Assembly: GCA_905160935.1 (NCBI GenBank)
Contig: CAJHZI010000741.1
Span: forward strand, 407,501 to 471,500
From: Enchytraeus crypticus
Taxonomy: Eukaryota; Annelida; Clitellata; Enchytraeida; Enchytraeidae
DNA length: 64,000 nt
Direction: 5' to 3'
The translations under genes and the position numbers were made by a program. Positions 50,526-62,950 of this stretch are shown here, piece after piece (position 1 is the stretch's first letter; each line of letters starts with the position of its first letter). The notes below the pieces were generated by a model that saw nothing but the letters and a program-made list of their open reading frames with translations, was not told the DNA's origin and ran no database searches.

Positions 50526-50725
50526 ATGGGAACACTTCAAAAATCACATTTTCCCAAGCAATACGCTACATAAGGTATGAATGAATAAGGCGCAGACTTT
50601 TGTGAAAGGGTTAACTTGTTGATTTGTGGAGTACTCTATTTGGAGCGAAAAGGCAGAATCTGAGTATGAATATGTACCATGGCCCTGCCACTTGACAGAA
50701 CACTAGAATGAGAGTTTGGTCATTA
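50526..50725. repeat. 71-bp duplicate (copy 2) followed by repeat H fragment
   Basis: 50526-50600 duplicates 49428-49498. 50620-50720 shares gcagaatctgagtatgaata and ccctgccacttgacagaaca with the H copies at 35600 and 54530. Confidence 0.7.
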
Positions 50726-51245
50726 ATTCGTACCTAAGTTCAAATACCCTGCCGCTGTAGTCATCCGCTAATAATAGAAACAACATCGTGACAATCTTCA
50801 CCTTCTGGAGGATCATCTAGCGCTCTATTGTGGCGACGCCTCGAGCTGGTTTTCGTTGGCTGATATTGTTATACCTGTATTGTAAGTCTTGCTATGACGT
50901 AGCTGTGGATGAGCGAAGGGCTTGTTGTCACGAATGTACCTACATTCATTACAATGAAGCTTTATGAAGGTAGCACTACCCTTTTCCTTCTCGTAACCTA
51001 GCAACGTCTACAGTCAGGCAATCCCTGTTTTGAGACCCATCCACTTAGCTAGAGTGAGAAGCATCAATGTTTGATATGGGCGATATTAAGTAGTGTTTTG
51101 TTTTTAGAGTGTTGACTGAATGGGATAGACCCATAGGACCTATAACTGATTGCACCTCTACTGTATATCGAAATTCTGCTAAATGTAATGTTAGATGTGT
51201 ATGTGTACCTATAAAGTGTTCGTTAGAGGTTTTTAATGATTTTAT

Positions 51246-51248
51246 CTT

Positions 51249-51297
<49 letters not shown>

Positions 51298-51515
51298 GTG
51301 CACTGCCTGCTGGCAGATCCATGGTATAAAACGCCTTCACTCATCTCTGTTTTCCGCTTTCCTATTCCTGTCCACATACGCATGGGTCTTTAAATCATCT
51401 GCATGTATAACATTTCTTTAGATATACCATTATTCTTGGAGGTTCTGCTTATGACGAGGTGGGTCTCCTATGCCTTTCTCAGCTTCTACTATCGTTTACT
51501 GAGCAGGGGCGTCTA
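51246..51515 (+). mobile_element. (CT)n plus repeat H, long copy
   Basis: CT tract 51250-51297, then agtgcactgcctgctggcag and the rest of H to gagcaggggcgtc at 51513. Matches 39510-39740 in reverse complement. Confidence 0.72.
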
Positions 51516-53374
51516 ACCTTAGAAAATAAGCGTGTTTATCCATGATTGGATATGATTAATAAATTCCGTTACAGAACAATAAAGATTTTTTTTATAACGT
51601 TTGCAGTAGCTTTTCACTGAATGTCTCATCCACTTCTAATTCTAACTGCTGTTTATTATTTGACTGAAGCGCTAAAATATTTGATATCGTTTTATTATTT
51701 GGAAACTTGAAACATGATGGTTTATGCTTAAATTTCTAAAGTTTATGCTAATATTCTTGTTTCTAGTAGTGCTTTGACAAATATCTGACTATCGCATATA
51801 CAAATATTTCCTTACTCAATTTGAAATGCATTATCATGAACGCTAACATACTATAAGGAGCAACCCAAAGTGAATGCTATTTACCACCCTTAACACGGTA
51901 ACGTTTAGCTTCATAAATGAAGCGGTCGAAGTGAATTCCTTTGGCTTCCTTTGCTTGGCATTATAGATTTTGGTTAAGCGGGTTCTTTCGAAACATTTTC
52001 AGTTGTCTGCTGATATATTCATTTTATCTCAACTTTTAGCATTACATTACATTTTCTTCGCCAGTACTTTAGCTGTAAACTGAATATATTAAGTAATTAT
52101 CAAAAACTCTTCAGTGTCAGTATAAACTTGCTATTGTGACTGATATAGCTCTAATGTATAAAGTATCTAAGGTGAATAAAGTGGCTATTGTGAATTTTAA
52201 AAGCTCAAATGTAAAGTAGCCCCTGTGAATAACTTAGCTGCTGTAAATATAATATTCCTTTGAAGAAAGTAGCTTCTGAGAATAAAGTAGCACTACGTTA
52301 TATTATGTTCACATTTTTCGAAATGAGTGACATGGGTAATATATTTACAATGTGCAGCAGCTTTTCTCCAAAGACTGTTTCAGTGGTTGCACTACATACA
52401 TTTAGTGTTTTTTACTGGTTACTTGCATTCATTTTAGCGTTGTGATCGACTTTAGTAACTTTACGCACGCTACGCTTTTTATCTTCAAGGTAACGTAGAG
52501 ATGCGCAATTACAATAGTTTTCGCAACACCGCAACAATGGCCTCCTGCGTGCTCTTCAATGGGCCCAATGATTGTGTCTTTTGAGCATCTTAAACTTAAT
52601 GCGGTGTTCTTGAATGTCTTGTAGAGTTAGAAGATCATAAAACCCTCAATGTCCTGATAATGTGACATAGGCCCTTACGCCTAACAGTCTCTTTTATAAC
52701 CATTATAACCAATACAAGCCCTGAGGATTATATCATGGTGGTATTGTGGAACCCTCCAATGCTGCATTATACAATGTATATCATCTTTATTAACCTCCTC
52801 CAAATTCTGCTGATGATGTACGTGACATGTTATAAAAGCTTAATGAAATATAACATTTTCTCGATTGTGTTTAGCTATTTATCTTTTGTATAGCTATCCT
52901 TCACAGTAGATTTCTGTAAAAAAATAAAATGCTATTTTTTGTAAAACTACTAAATAAAAAAGTTTTAGAAGAGAAACTAAAAGGTTTCAATTTTAAAAAG
53001 CCAAGTGAGTGAAACAGATTCAGATACTGCGTCAACGGTAGAAAAATTTAAAATCAAAATAATATTATTAAAACCCGTAATAATACTAACAATCTTTGGA
53101 AAAAGTATTAGAATTTTCATTTTTGAGTCGAAAGTAGAATCTGTTAATTTAGGCGCTTCCCAACTTGTTTGTCTATTTCTTATTAATTCTGGGATGTGCT
53201 TAAAATTTATCAAGAAAAATGGAAATAATGGAAATCTTAAAGAAATATGTTAGCAATAACTAAAATTGCTGCCCTTATTCTACCGTTGCTATATAATAAT
53301 CCGTCGTTCTAAATGTGAACCATTATCATACCGTTACTACACTATAACCATATCGTCACTTTAGATAAGAAACA

Positions 53375-53375
<1 letters not shown>
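51516..53375. other. Gene-free DNA
   Basis: No gene recognised. Complementary-looking ORFs at 52977-53253 have no family features. Confidence 0.5.
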
Positions 53376-53378
<3 letters not shown>

Positions 53379-53408
<30 letters not shown>

Positions 53409-53452
53409 TAGTGCACTGTCTACTGGCAGGTCCGTGGTATATAGCGCCTAAA
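53379..53452 (+). repeat. (CT)n plus short repeat H fragment
   Basis: CT tract followed by ttagtgcactgtctactggc and aggtccgtggtatatagcgc. Confidence 0.75.
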
Positions 53453-54525
53453 GACACATTATCTAATAATTAATTAGATTGAAGGGAATGTGATGTTACT
53501 AGAAGTCGCTCAAATCTAATCAGGAAGAACTAATTACATTCCGATGGTGGACTGAATTCATGATGTCGGTAACGACGATTGAGACTGAGGTGATTTTCCA
53601 TCACTTACCATATTTACATAGGACCTATACAGATACATCTACATTACATCTAATAAATATTATACAGCTTTACATGTACTAAGATCAGTGAATAATCAAG
53701 TTTTTCATTATGATTGGGATGGTAACAACCGACAGAAGCAGAATCTCATGTTTATATTTCTAATGCTTATTGCATATGTTACTCCCATATCGGCATAAAT
53801 CATTTATCACAAAGATAAATAGTTAATGATAGAATAATCAAGACGCTATTTTGCAATTGTCGTATTTACAGTTGACAGCCTAAAACTAGCACTAAAGTTG
53901 CAACATTTTGTTGCAGACCACCAGTTGTAAAAATTGGAATTTCGCAATTTGTGACGTATTGCATGAGAATTCCTTTACCTTTCTCGTCTTAGCTCCTTAC
54001 GAGAGTTGTATTCCAAATTGACTCCATTTGGTGCTAATAGTTTGAAGTTCGCAGAAGTTTTTATTCTAATACCTCTTTGGCAAAGAGTACATCATCTAGT
54101 TGATGAGATATTGACTTTGTTTAACTATTACAGTGTGACTGTAATGGGAATAAACGATTAAAGTTCGTTCCCTATGCGGATATGATATGGAGGACATATT
54201 TATAAAGTAAAACAATTTTACTTCGTAGTCATCACGGTTGCATTATTTCTTTGGAATGTGGTACTTATTATTTCAACTGAGGTTTTTCCAATAAAAAAGT
54301 TAATGCCTCTAAAATGGATATAATAGACTTGTTCCCGTATTGTGTCCGGGAATCCGGAGAATAGACCAAATTTTACATGTAAGTTTCACATATCTCACGA
54401 GGCGACTAAAAGGCACTGAAGAAGGTAAAACAAACTCACCAGAGAAGAAAATATCTTTCCCAAGGTCAATTAAAACGTGGATAAATTCGGCAAAGCCTTA
54501 GGTGAAAAGATTATTTATTAGATTG
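53453..54525. other. Gene-free DNA
   Basis: Nothing recognised. Confidence 0.5.
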
Positions 54526-54529
54526 TCGG

Positions 54530-54620
54530 AGTGCTCCTTATGGAGCGTTACAGCAGAATGCGAGTGAGAGCTTATACCTTGGACCTGCCATTTTGCAGAA
54601 TAATGGATAGAGAGAGATAA
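54530..54620 (-). repeat. Repeat H fragment
   Basis: Shares ggagtgctcc, gcagaatgcgagtgaga and ccttggacctgccatttt with other H copies and ends in a short GA tract. Confidence 0.65.
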
Positions 54621-55494
54621 TAGACCAGATTTCAATAAAGTTCAGCATTTATTCAATTCCAGCTAATCATCTTTCCTAAACATCAATAAACAAATTCAGA
54701 GAATCAGGTTAATTAATATTTCTGTAATAAATTTGTTATATCAAGTAAAAATCTTTTAAAACTAAGTAATTTTACCAATCCGAAATTATGTACATACTGA
54801 CAATGAACGTAATAATATAAATGGTAAATGGCAAAGTCTTCTTCAAAAGCACTCTATCTGTTCCAAGCCAGGACGGTCATGGTCATGTTCGTCCAAATGT
54901 CTCTGTCAATTGTTGCTCTGATCATTTCCGTTTCCGTTATCTAGATTCATTTGCTTAGATTCTTGTTGAAAATTATCCTCTTACCCTTATTACCCTTATT
55001 TCGATTGCCGTCTATTTTTCCTGTCACTGTGGTGTTATCCACAATTTTGTTCCGCCTACTATGACCGGAAAACTTCGTCAGCTTCTTCAGTTTATTTCTT
55101 AGTCATAAGTAGCCAAGTAATGATAACATTAAAAGCAATTGAAGACTAAAATTATCTTGGTTTGAGGCTTCATGTGGATCCTTTCGGCCAACTAGCAGGA
55201 CATTTTCAGAACAGAAGAAGAAAAGAAACAGTATATAAATTAATATTAACAACAAATCGATCGTATGATCATATGAGGACTTTATGCTTTCTGTTAGTTA
55301 ATTGCGTAGGTCTAGTTTTTTAGTTTTTATAGTGTTTTAATGAGTCTTAAACAAGCAATAATTTGCTTTCTGACTCAGAACTGTTATGTTATATAAAAAA
55401 ATCCACGGGTTTACAAGAATTGTCAATTGATAATACGCCTTAGAAGTGACATTGATTTTTATTTCTCCTTGTCTATCGCAATGACCAGGCTCAA
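54621..55494. other. Gene-free DNA with a 5S-SINE tail fragment (55335-55390)
   Basis: gagtcttaaacaagcaataa and tgctttctgactcag match the tail of the 5S-derived SINE at 50340. Otherwise nothing recognised. Confidence 0.5.
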
Positions 55495-55509
55495 GATATA
55501 TATATATAT

Positions 55510-55600
<91 letters not shown>

Positions 55601-55692
55601 GATATATGTATATGTATATATATATATACAATTAACAATAATTAAATAAAAATAATTATATATATATATATGTGTGTATATATATATATATA
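55495..55692. repeat. (TA)n arrays
   Basis: TA tracts 55495-55548, 55560-55600 and 55655-55692. Confidence 0.95.
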
Positions 55693-55789
55693 AATTGTTA
55701 TTCTATTGTGATACCTTACAGATTGAAGTAGAATTTATAAAAAAAATACTGCAAAAATCATTGCGGAAAAATATGCTTGCATGAAAAAG

Positions 55790-55845
55790 CGGAAATTATA
55801 CTTGTATGATGCAACGGACTTTAAACCTTTATTATTATTATTAGA
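55790..55845 (+). mobile_element. CR1/L2-like 3' tail, diverged copy
   Basis: cttgtatgatgcaacggact and ttaaacctttattattatta match the tail family. About 240 bp upstream of the GT32 start codon. Confidence 0.6.
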
Positions 55846-56085
55846 AATTACTTTAATAATTGCATTGGTAAGGGATTTCTCTGAGACTATGTAAAGAAGC
55901 TAATTTTCACCAGAGTGTCAATTAAACCTAATGTGATTTTGTACGTTTCAGCGTCGAAACGAACTTCATTCATTCAACATTCTTAACTAGGAATTGTCTT
56001 GTTAGCTAATTAAACATTCTTTTACTTTAACAAACGGTTTCGAAATAATGTAGAATACTGAAGCATTAATTTAACAATTTCTACA

Positions 56086-56815
56086 ATGAATCAATGCGGA
56101 AAAAATTTCTGCTGCAATTCTACTCCATACCTGAAGTGCCAAAGCTTTGTCACGGGTGACGGGGGCAAGTTTACCCTTCAATCGCCTTGCGGTTTAGTGT
56201 CTACCAGATGGCGTCAGGTCGGCCTAGTCATTTGCTTAGTTTTTACTTTATTCCTAGTCCGCTTATTTCTTTCTATCTCTCCCACAGTGCACAAGACAAC
56301 CTCGTCGCCTGTCATAAATCTTCCATCAGCTCGACAAAACGTAGGCCTACGGTTTCGTAAAAACTGCACACTTTATGGAAAATCTATAGATTTGGATGAA
56401 TTGTCTACATTAGAATCGATTAAAAGTGATTTAGGAATACCGCGGATATTACATAGAACCTGGAAAAATAAGGATATTCCGTTGAAATGGCAGCCTTCCG
56501 TAGATTCTTGCTTAGAAGCTAATCCAGACTACGCTTTCTGTCTCTGGATGGACGATGAACTGGAATCATTTATAGCTTTCCAGTATTCCTGGTTTCTGGA
56601 TACGTACCTAGCGTACCCGTACCACATACAGCGGGTGGACGCGGTGAGGTATTTCATTCTCCGCCGGTACGGAGGTGTATACCTCGACCTTGACCTCTCC
56701 TGTCTGTGGTCCTTTGAAGCGATGCTCTTCAACTACACGGGTGATCATCTGGATGTAGCCATGGCAGAGACCGATCCAACGGGAGTGACCAATTCCTTCA
56801 TCGCTGCTCGAAAAG
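56086..56815 (+). CDS. GT32 exon 1 (N-terminus, anchor, DxD)
   Basis: 243 codons plus one base; donor gtaaat after ..gctcgaaaag. Past the donor the frame soon stops, and conserved sequence resumes at 59451. Confidence 0.9.
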
Positions 56816-59800
56816 GTAAATATAATGGATTTATATATTTGTTAATCTATGGCTTTAAAAATTAGAAACTGTGCGCATTTAGAATTAAATATTGTATTAC
56901 ATATACGACTTTTGAAATCAAAAGCTTTGCTTATCTACACTTTTGTAATAAACATTTTGCTTTCCTACAGTTGAGAGACAATTTCTCACCAGACTGCGGA
57001 GCTTCCATTAGCGCACGGCACACACCCTACAGCCCACCATGTACACCCTATAGCCCACTATGTACACCCTACAGCCCACCATGTACACCCTACATGCAGC
57101 CCTAAATGCCACCCACGATGTACACCCGTACATACAGTGTGCACTATGTATGCTCTACATACAGTGTGTGCACTATGCATGCTCTACATACAGTGTGTAC
57201 ACTATGTATGCTCTACATACAGTGTGTGCACTATGTATGATCTACATACAGTGTGTACACTATGTTTGCTCTACATACAGTGTGTACACTATGCATGCTC
57301 TACATACAGTGTGTACACTATGCTTGCTCTACATACAGTGTGTACACTATGTTTGCTCTACATACAGTGTGTGCACTATGCATGCTCTACATCTACATGA
57401 TCTACATACAGTGTGTACACTATGTATGATCTACATACAGTGTGTACACTATGTTTGCTCTACATACAGTGTGTACACTATGTTTGCTCTACATACAGTG
57501 TGTGCACTATGCATGCTCTACATGCAATGTGTACACTATGTATGATCTACATACAGTGTGTACACTATGTTTGCTCTACATACAGTGTGTACACTATGTT
57601 TGCTCTACATACAGTGTGTACACTATGCATGCTCTACATACAGTGTGTACACTATGCTTGCTCTACATACAGTGTGTACACTATGTTTGCTCTACATACA
57701 GTGTGTGCACTATGCATGCTCTACATACAGTGTGTACACTATGTTTGCTCTACATACAGTGTGTGCACTATGCATGCTCTACATGCAATGTGTACACTAT
57801 GTATGATCTACATACAGTGTGTACACTATGTATGATCTACATACAGTGTGTACACTATGTTTGCTCTACATACAGTGTGTACACTATGTATGTTCTACAT
57901 ACAGTGTGTACATGTATACGCTATATACAGTGTGTGTACTATATGTGACCTACATGCAGCCTGTACACCTGTCTTTTTATTGAGCTTCGGTCACGTGAAG
58001 GTTTTCTCAAAGGTTGTCTAGATTTTGCTTTCCATTGTTTTCTAACAGCATTATTTCAACAGACGCACGCTAATAGGATTCAAGCTTACATTTACAGGAA
58101 TCAATTTTTGCTTTACTGTGTTCGCTGTTGTCATGAAAAATAAGATATACTCTTAGATATCTTAGTTGAAAGATCGTCATTTTGTCCTACATTGCAAGCA
58201 TTAAATATTAAATAATTGCTTTGACATTACTTAGAGGTTTCAACGTCCCGCAACTTTGTAACTGTGCCCAGTATGTGGGACTCCATGACATTGCGTCGTG
58301 CTTTAACTATTGAACGATAAATGAGTCATATAAAAATTGCAGTTTCGCTGCATAATAGAAATCTATAAGGAACTAAAATGATCGACATACAGGCTAAGAA
58401 CTTGAGCGACATAAAATATTCGCATCGATAACTCGAGTAAAACTTTAGAAACTCATGATGGACTTTTGCAGATAGCTAACGTTTGTTTTATTCTATTTTT
58501 TATGTTTGCCTGATGTATTCACTCGAATTTGATTCTCTCTCTCTCTCTCTGTGTGTATTATTCTTGAAATTGAAAGTACAAAGTACAAATTACTGCTAGC
58601 AGGCTGCTTTACGCATGCTCGCCATGGAGCACTTATTCGATCAACAAGTTGTTTCATCGCAAAAAACTGAAACTAAAATGTTAATTTTTGTGTAAACCTT
58701 TATGTACGCAAACCTCATTAACTTGTAACAATGTTGTATCTGAATTATAGATATTTTCACAGTGCTTTCTCAGCTCCTTATTATTGATGGAGCCTACAAA
58801 ATGTTATTTACTCATATATGCAGAAGCCTAAGTAGTATTCTTATCGAATAAAGGTACATGTAGAAACCTGTAGAGTTTATGGTTCAGTTGTTGTATATAG
58901 AATGAGAATCAGTTCTTCACAGATCTACAAGTATTACTCTATGTGGGCCTTTCATAGCACGCAAACCTCATTTTCTTTACTTTCCTTTATCTTTGGACAG
59001 ATTTATTAGATTTTGGCATATGCACAGTTTTAGACCTTCGTTTTGCTCACCGGTTTGGATTTGCCTCAATAGTGCTCGATGTTGTAATGGATGACAGTAG
59101 CACTATAATTGTTGTTATTATTATTATTTCTGTGCTAGTGCTCTCTGATAACATCACATTTTAGCGGAGAAAAATAATTGCATAAACAAGTTCGAGATAA
59201 TACACTACAAGTAGTTTGTTTTCTCTCACTTCATACAAAACGTGTGTAGATTGAATTATCCCAGAAGTGCAAAGCTTAATCTTGAAGAGCACTTGGTTAA
59301 AAAAGGAACAAAACATAAACGATAAACTAGCAAACTAGCATGCACCCAGAGTCAAATTTACAGTCGTCATTCTATACCAGTTTATTAAACTAATTACATT
59401 TACTAGTTATAAAAGTAGTAATTGATTAATTTTGCTATTTCTCTGATTAGGATCAAGTTTCATGAGAGAGCTGACTTTAAGTCTTTCAGACAACAACGTC
59501 TGGTACGTCATACCCTACGCTACCATCATGTTCAGCACAGGACCGATGTTTGTCACCAGGACTTACTGGAGGTACGAGTCGAGCCACCAGCAAGAGCTTC
59601 AACCCCAGCAGCAGCAACAACAACAACAACAGGAATATCATCAACAACCGCAAAGCGAGCCGTTAAACAAACAGCATCGGTTGCAGAAAGTAAACACACA
59701 AAAACAGCGAATGAACAGGCAACAAGAACTGGATGCGAGTTTAAAGATATACGTTGTACCTATAGCTCAATATAAAAGTATTTATTTTAAACATCTCGTT

Positions 59801-59980
59801 GGAAATACGTGGCATAGATGGGACGCAAAGACAGTGAAGTTTTTAGGAAGATGGCTTAGGGAGATAAAATTTCTGGGCATTTGTGCTGCGGTGCTGGTAG
59901 CCGTTGCATTGGGCGCCCTGGCAATAACAAAGGGGCATCGAGTAAAGACTTCAGGATTGGACAAAAGCGTTACAATATAA
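56086..59980 (+). CDS. GT32-family glycosyltransferase (inositol-phosphoceramide mannosyltransferase-like), two exons
   Basis: Join 56086-56815 and 59451-59980, 419 aa. The start is the first ATG after an in-frame TGA at 56059-56061. Residues 45-64 (VGLVICLVFTLFLVRLFLSI) form a probable signal anchor, giving a type II Golgi/ER topology. The GT32 core starts with IPRILHRTWKNKDIPLKW (118-135); DAVRYFILRRYGGVYLDLD (185-203) carries the DxD metal/sugar-nucleotide motif D201-D203. NSFIAARK (236-243) is also typical. After the intron come IMFSTGPMFVT (269-279), a polyGln insert (about 295-304), NTWHRWDA (362-369) and a second hydrophobic segment (384-402). Known relatives: fungal SUR1/CSH1-type mannosyltransferases and many unstudied invertebrate proteins. 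Donor is probably a nucleotide sugar; acceptor unknown. Five Cys in the first 35 residues (4, 9, 10, 18, 35) could be acylated. Confidence 0.88.
56816..59450. other. GT32 intron with minisatellites
   Basis: Contains short tandem accctacagcccaccatgta units (57018-57090) and the 29-bp array (57127-57935). The rest (57960-59450) is AT-rich with a short CT/TG tract at 58534-58557 and nothing recognised. Confidence 0.75.
57127..57940. repeat. 29-bp minisatellite, about 27 units
   Basis: Unit tacatacagtgtgtacacta + tgtttgctc; variants tgcatgctc, tgtatgatc, gtgtgcac, and a block of units recurring as a larger segment (compare 57413-57530 with 57690-57810). No stop in any + frame, so overlapping ORFs in three frames are artefacts. 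Confidence 0.95.
59451..59980 (+). CDS. GT32 exon 2 (C-terminus, polyQ, second hydrophobic segment)
   Basis: Acceptor ..ctctgattag. The first two bases complete a Gly codon. Reads SSFMRELTLSLSDNNVWYVI, PYATIMFSTGPMFVTRTYW, a CAG/CAA-encoded Gln run, WHRWDA and FLGICAAVLVAVALGALAI, ending TAA at 59978-59980. Confidence 0.9.
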
Positions 59981-60700
59981 GCACAGAGTTTATGGTATTA
60001 TCACATTTTTAAAATTATTGGTTTTATTTTATTTTTTCAGTGTGCGATCAGTTTAAAGGTGTTATTTTTGATGCAGGCAACAACGGATATCATTGAAAGT
60101 TTATAAAAAAAATGGTAATGAAGTTGTGGCAACGCGTCACTGTGCAGAAATATGTTGTGTATAATTCACTAGAAGGAGGTAATATTCAAGAAATGAATTC
60201 TATTGGAACATTCTACTATATTTTATCTAACACTAAAATGACTATTAAATAACGTGCTGTGATCATTTGACAATTGCAATTAAATAATGTATAAAACAAT
60301 TACAAATAATAGATTTTTATTGGCGTAAGTCTCATGATATTAATATAGTATAAGCATTGATTGGTCGATTAACTGATTGATTAATTACTTGATATTATTT
60401 TAAGACCACTTTGAATTTAATTAGAGTTACCTTTATATTGGTGTATACAATTGTATAGATAAAATTGTCATTTGCATTATGTACATTGATTAGTAAACAA
60501 TGTGCAATATACATGTAAGTTGCAGAAATTGTGGTGCATGCATATGTATGTATATTCCTTGATTAAGGAGAATTTTACAAAGTGAATGTGAGATTGAGGA
60601 GTGAGTTTTGTGAGGCAAAGTACATAGAATGATACTAAATAATTAACTCCAATTACTTAAATAAATTTAAATATGTTATGTTTTAACTAGTCTTCTATCA
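59981..60700 (+). other. Probable GT32 3' UTR/flank
   Basis: AT-rich. A possible AATAAA polyadenylation signal lies at 60660-60665, about 680 nt after the stop; no earlier canonical signal was seen. Low confidence. Confidence 0.3.
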
Positions 60701-60780
60701 GAGTTGACCAGATTGGGATTTGAAACCGTTATATCTTGCTTACGACTCAAGTGTCCTACCATAGCGGGTATCCATACCGT
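60700..60780 (-). repeat. tRNA-like sequence (SINE head or pseudogene)
   Basis: The minus strand reads atggtaggacacttgagtcg, taagcaag and a B-box-like ggtttcaaatccc. The cttga/caag arms with a CGT-centred loop resemble a tRNA anticodon arm. Acceptor stem not evident. Confidence 0.5.
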
Positions 60781-60984
60781 AGGTTATTGCATTACAGTAT
60801 TATGTACATATTCTTTCTACTACAGAACTAGATGTAGCATTCTTTCTCAGCTTAATAAAACTGCCAGAGACGATTCCATTGGTATTCGAATTCTTTTCCT
60901 CTTGCATCAAGAGGAGGTTTTCTACGAATTTTGCTTACAACTTACATTATCTTATTATATCTTATTACTTCAGCACATTTCTTT

Positions 60985-61098
60985 TGCAGATTGGTCTGGG
61001 TGAATTGATCTGTAGTGATGTGTGCTGTTGGGGACGTCCCTGACATCATCCCTGGATGAGGAAACGGACGTTAACCCTTTATTATTATTATTATTATT
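60985..61098 (+). mobile_element. CR1/L2-like 3' tail copy
   Basis: gtgaattgatctgtagtgat, gacgtccctgacatcatccc and gaggaaacggacgttaaccc then TTA repeats match the element at 6780-7130 over more than 100 bp. Confidence 0.82.
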
Positions 61099-62260
61099 TA
61101 TCTTATGTTTTAACAATAATATCTTATTCCAGAATTCTCATATGCTCAATGTCTTAAATGTAATTTCAACATTAGTCTAATAAGTTTAGAATATATTATT
61201 ACTCATTCATTTAGATTTCAGGATACTGGAAGAAACACTGGTGAATTATGTCTCAATGCACATATTATATTTTTGCAACCTGTTTTACTGAAGTTAAGAA
61301 TGTTTTTGTACATTTATATCTGTGTTGTCATGGACCTCGTAACGACGATGTGTAAAGCTGAATGTATTACTGTGTTACGGTATTGATAATAGTATGATGT
61401 CTCCCTTTTTATACAATGCTCCCTTTTTTAGTTGGATTCTAATGTTTAATAGAGTATTGCACTTTATTAGAGATGAGTCGGTCCATTACGAAGTCCTAGA
61501 TCGCTAATTAGCCAAATATTGTGTGATATTCAGTTCGTCGGCTAATTACACCACTAGTCTTATTTACTCGGGCGCTCTAATAATTATAATATAAACAGTG
61601 TCTTTAATAAATAGACCGACATTTCTTCAGTTTACAAACTTTCTTCCAATAATGTAGTACAATGTTTAATGTGTCATCAGAAGTAATGGCGAGCTTATAT
61701 ATGAATAAATTAAATTTAGCTACGATAATTCCAATATAAAATGCAATGGATATTAAAGTAATAATTTTAATTCTAACTTCAAAATCCGATGCATTTCATA
61801 TTGGAGTTCTCTATCCGCTAGCGTTGTAAACGCATCTTCGCTAGAGTATTTTAACAGGTATTTACATTTAAAGGGTATTTTGGAGGGTATTTACTTCAGC
61901 TTACAAGAGCTAATAGGTGATAAAAATCTATCATTCATCATGCCTTTCGATAATGCCTAACGGGTTAAGAAATCTAGCCCCTTTACGATTGTATTATTAA
62001 ATTTTGTTCTAGGCCTACTTATATGTGGAAGGTATTCAATCATTATTCTATGTGCATATAATCTTATGTATAAAATGTCTATTATCTTAATTACTTTTAT
62101 GTTTGAACTCAACAAATTTCTCGATTGCACTTAACTAACATAAAGATTTGATTTATTCTGAATATACAGCTTATGTGCCACTAGTGAGCCTTTATTTTCA
62201 CTCATGCACTTCAACTATTAATTGAAAATGTACAATTATACTATTATGTGCCTATGATAT
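61099..62260. other. Gene-free DNA
   Basis: Nothing recognised. Confidence 0.5.
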
Positions 62261-62264
62261 TAAC

Positions 62265-62432
62265 TATATTAATAGTAATAATAATAATAATAACAATAAT
62301 AATAAAAATAGTAGTAATAATAGTAATAGTAATAGAAATAATAATAGTATTAGAAATCATAGTAGTAATAGCAGTAATAATAATAATAATAATAAATAAT
62401 TTTGAAAAGTAATAATAATAATAATAATCAGA
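62265..62432. repeat. (TAA)n-rich stretch
   Basis: Irregular aataataataat and agtaatagt trinucleotides. Confidence 0.9.
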
Positions 62433-62639
62433 ATATATAGGACACGTATTTATCTTGAAATTGGCATCTTTAAACGTCGTCGTTAGCATTTAGTTTGAGT
62501 AGACGAAGATTTGGTCGGTTCATACTTTTAACTACAGTTGAATTGATTCGACACCACTGCTGTTACACAGCTTAGCTACACTTTTATCAGCCGGCTGAAG
62601 TGTTGAGCTGAAGTAGGCCTATATTGAGATAAAATATAT

Positions 62640-62950
62640 TACACTTAAGTATACCTGCTAAAATATATTGAGGTAAAATATATTGAGCTAAAGTATGTTG
62701 ATCTAAAGTGTATTAAGCTAAATATATTAAATTGAAGTATATTAAGCTAATGTATATTGAGCTAATGTATATTAAGCTAATGTATATTGAGCTAATGTAT
62801 ATTGAGCTAATGTATATTAAGCTAATGTATATTGAGCTAATGTATATTGAGCTAATGTATATTAAGCTAATGTATGTTGAGCTAATGTATATTAAGCTAA
62901 TGTATATTGAGCTAAAGTAGGTTAAACTGAAGTATATTAGCTGAAGTAGT
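62640..62950. repeat. 15-bp minisatellite (gctaatgtatattaa)
   Basis: About 20 units of gctaatgtatattga/gctaatgtatattaa. Central units alternate in blocks of about 45 bp. The + ORF here (MYIEL repeats) is compositional. Confidence 0.93.

Noticed and set aside
52977..53253. Pair of antisense ORFs of about 80 aa
   Set aside because: AT-rich, no family match; opposite-strand openness looks compositional.
57060..57948. Overlapping Cys/Tyr-rich ORFs (TVCTLCLLYIQCVHY)
   Set aside because: Artefact of the 29-bp intronic array.
60700..60780. Functional tRNA-Thr gene
   Set aside because: Anticodon-arm-like part is present but T arm and acceptor stem are not paired.
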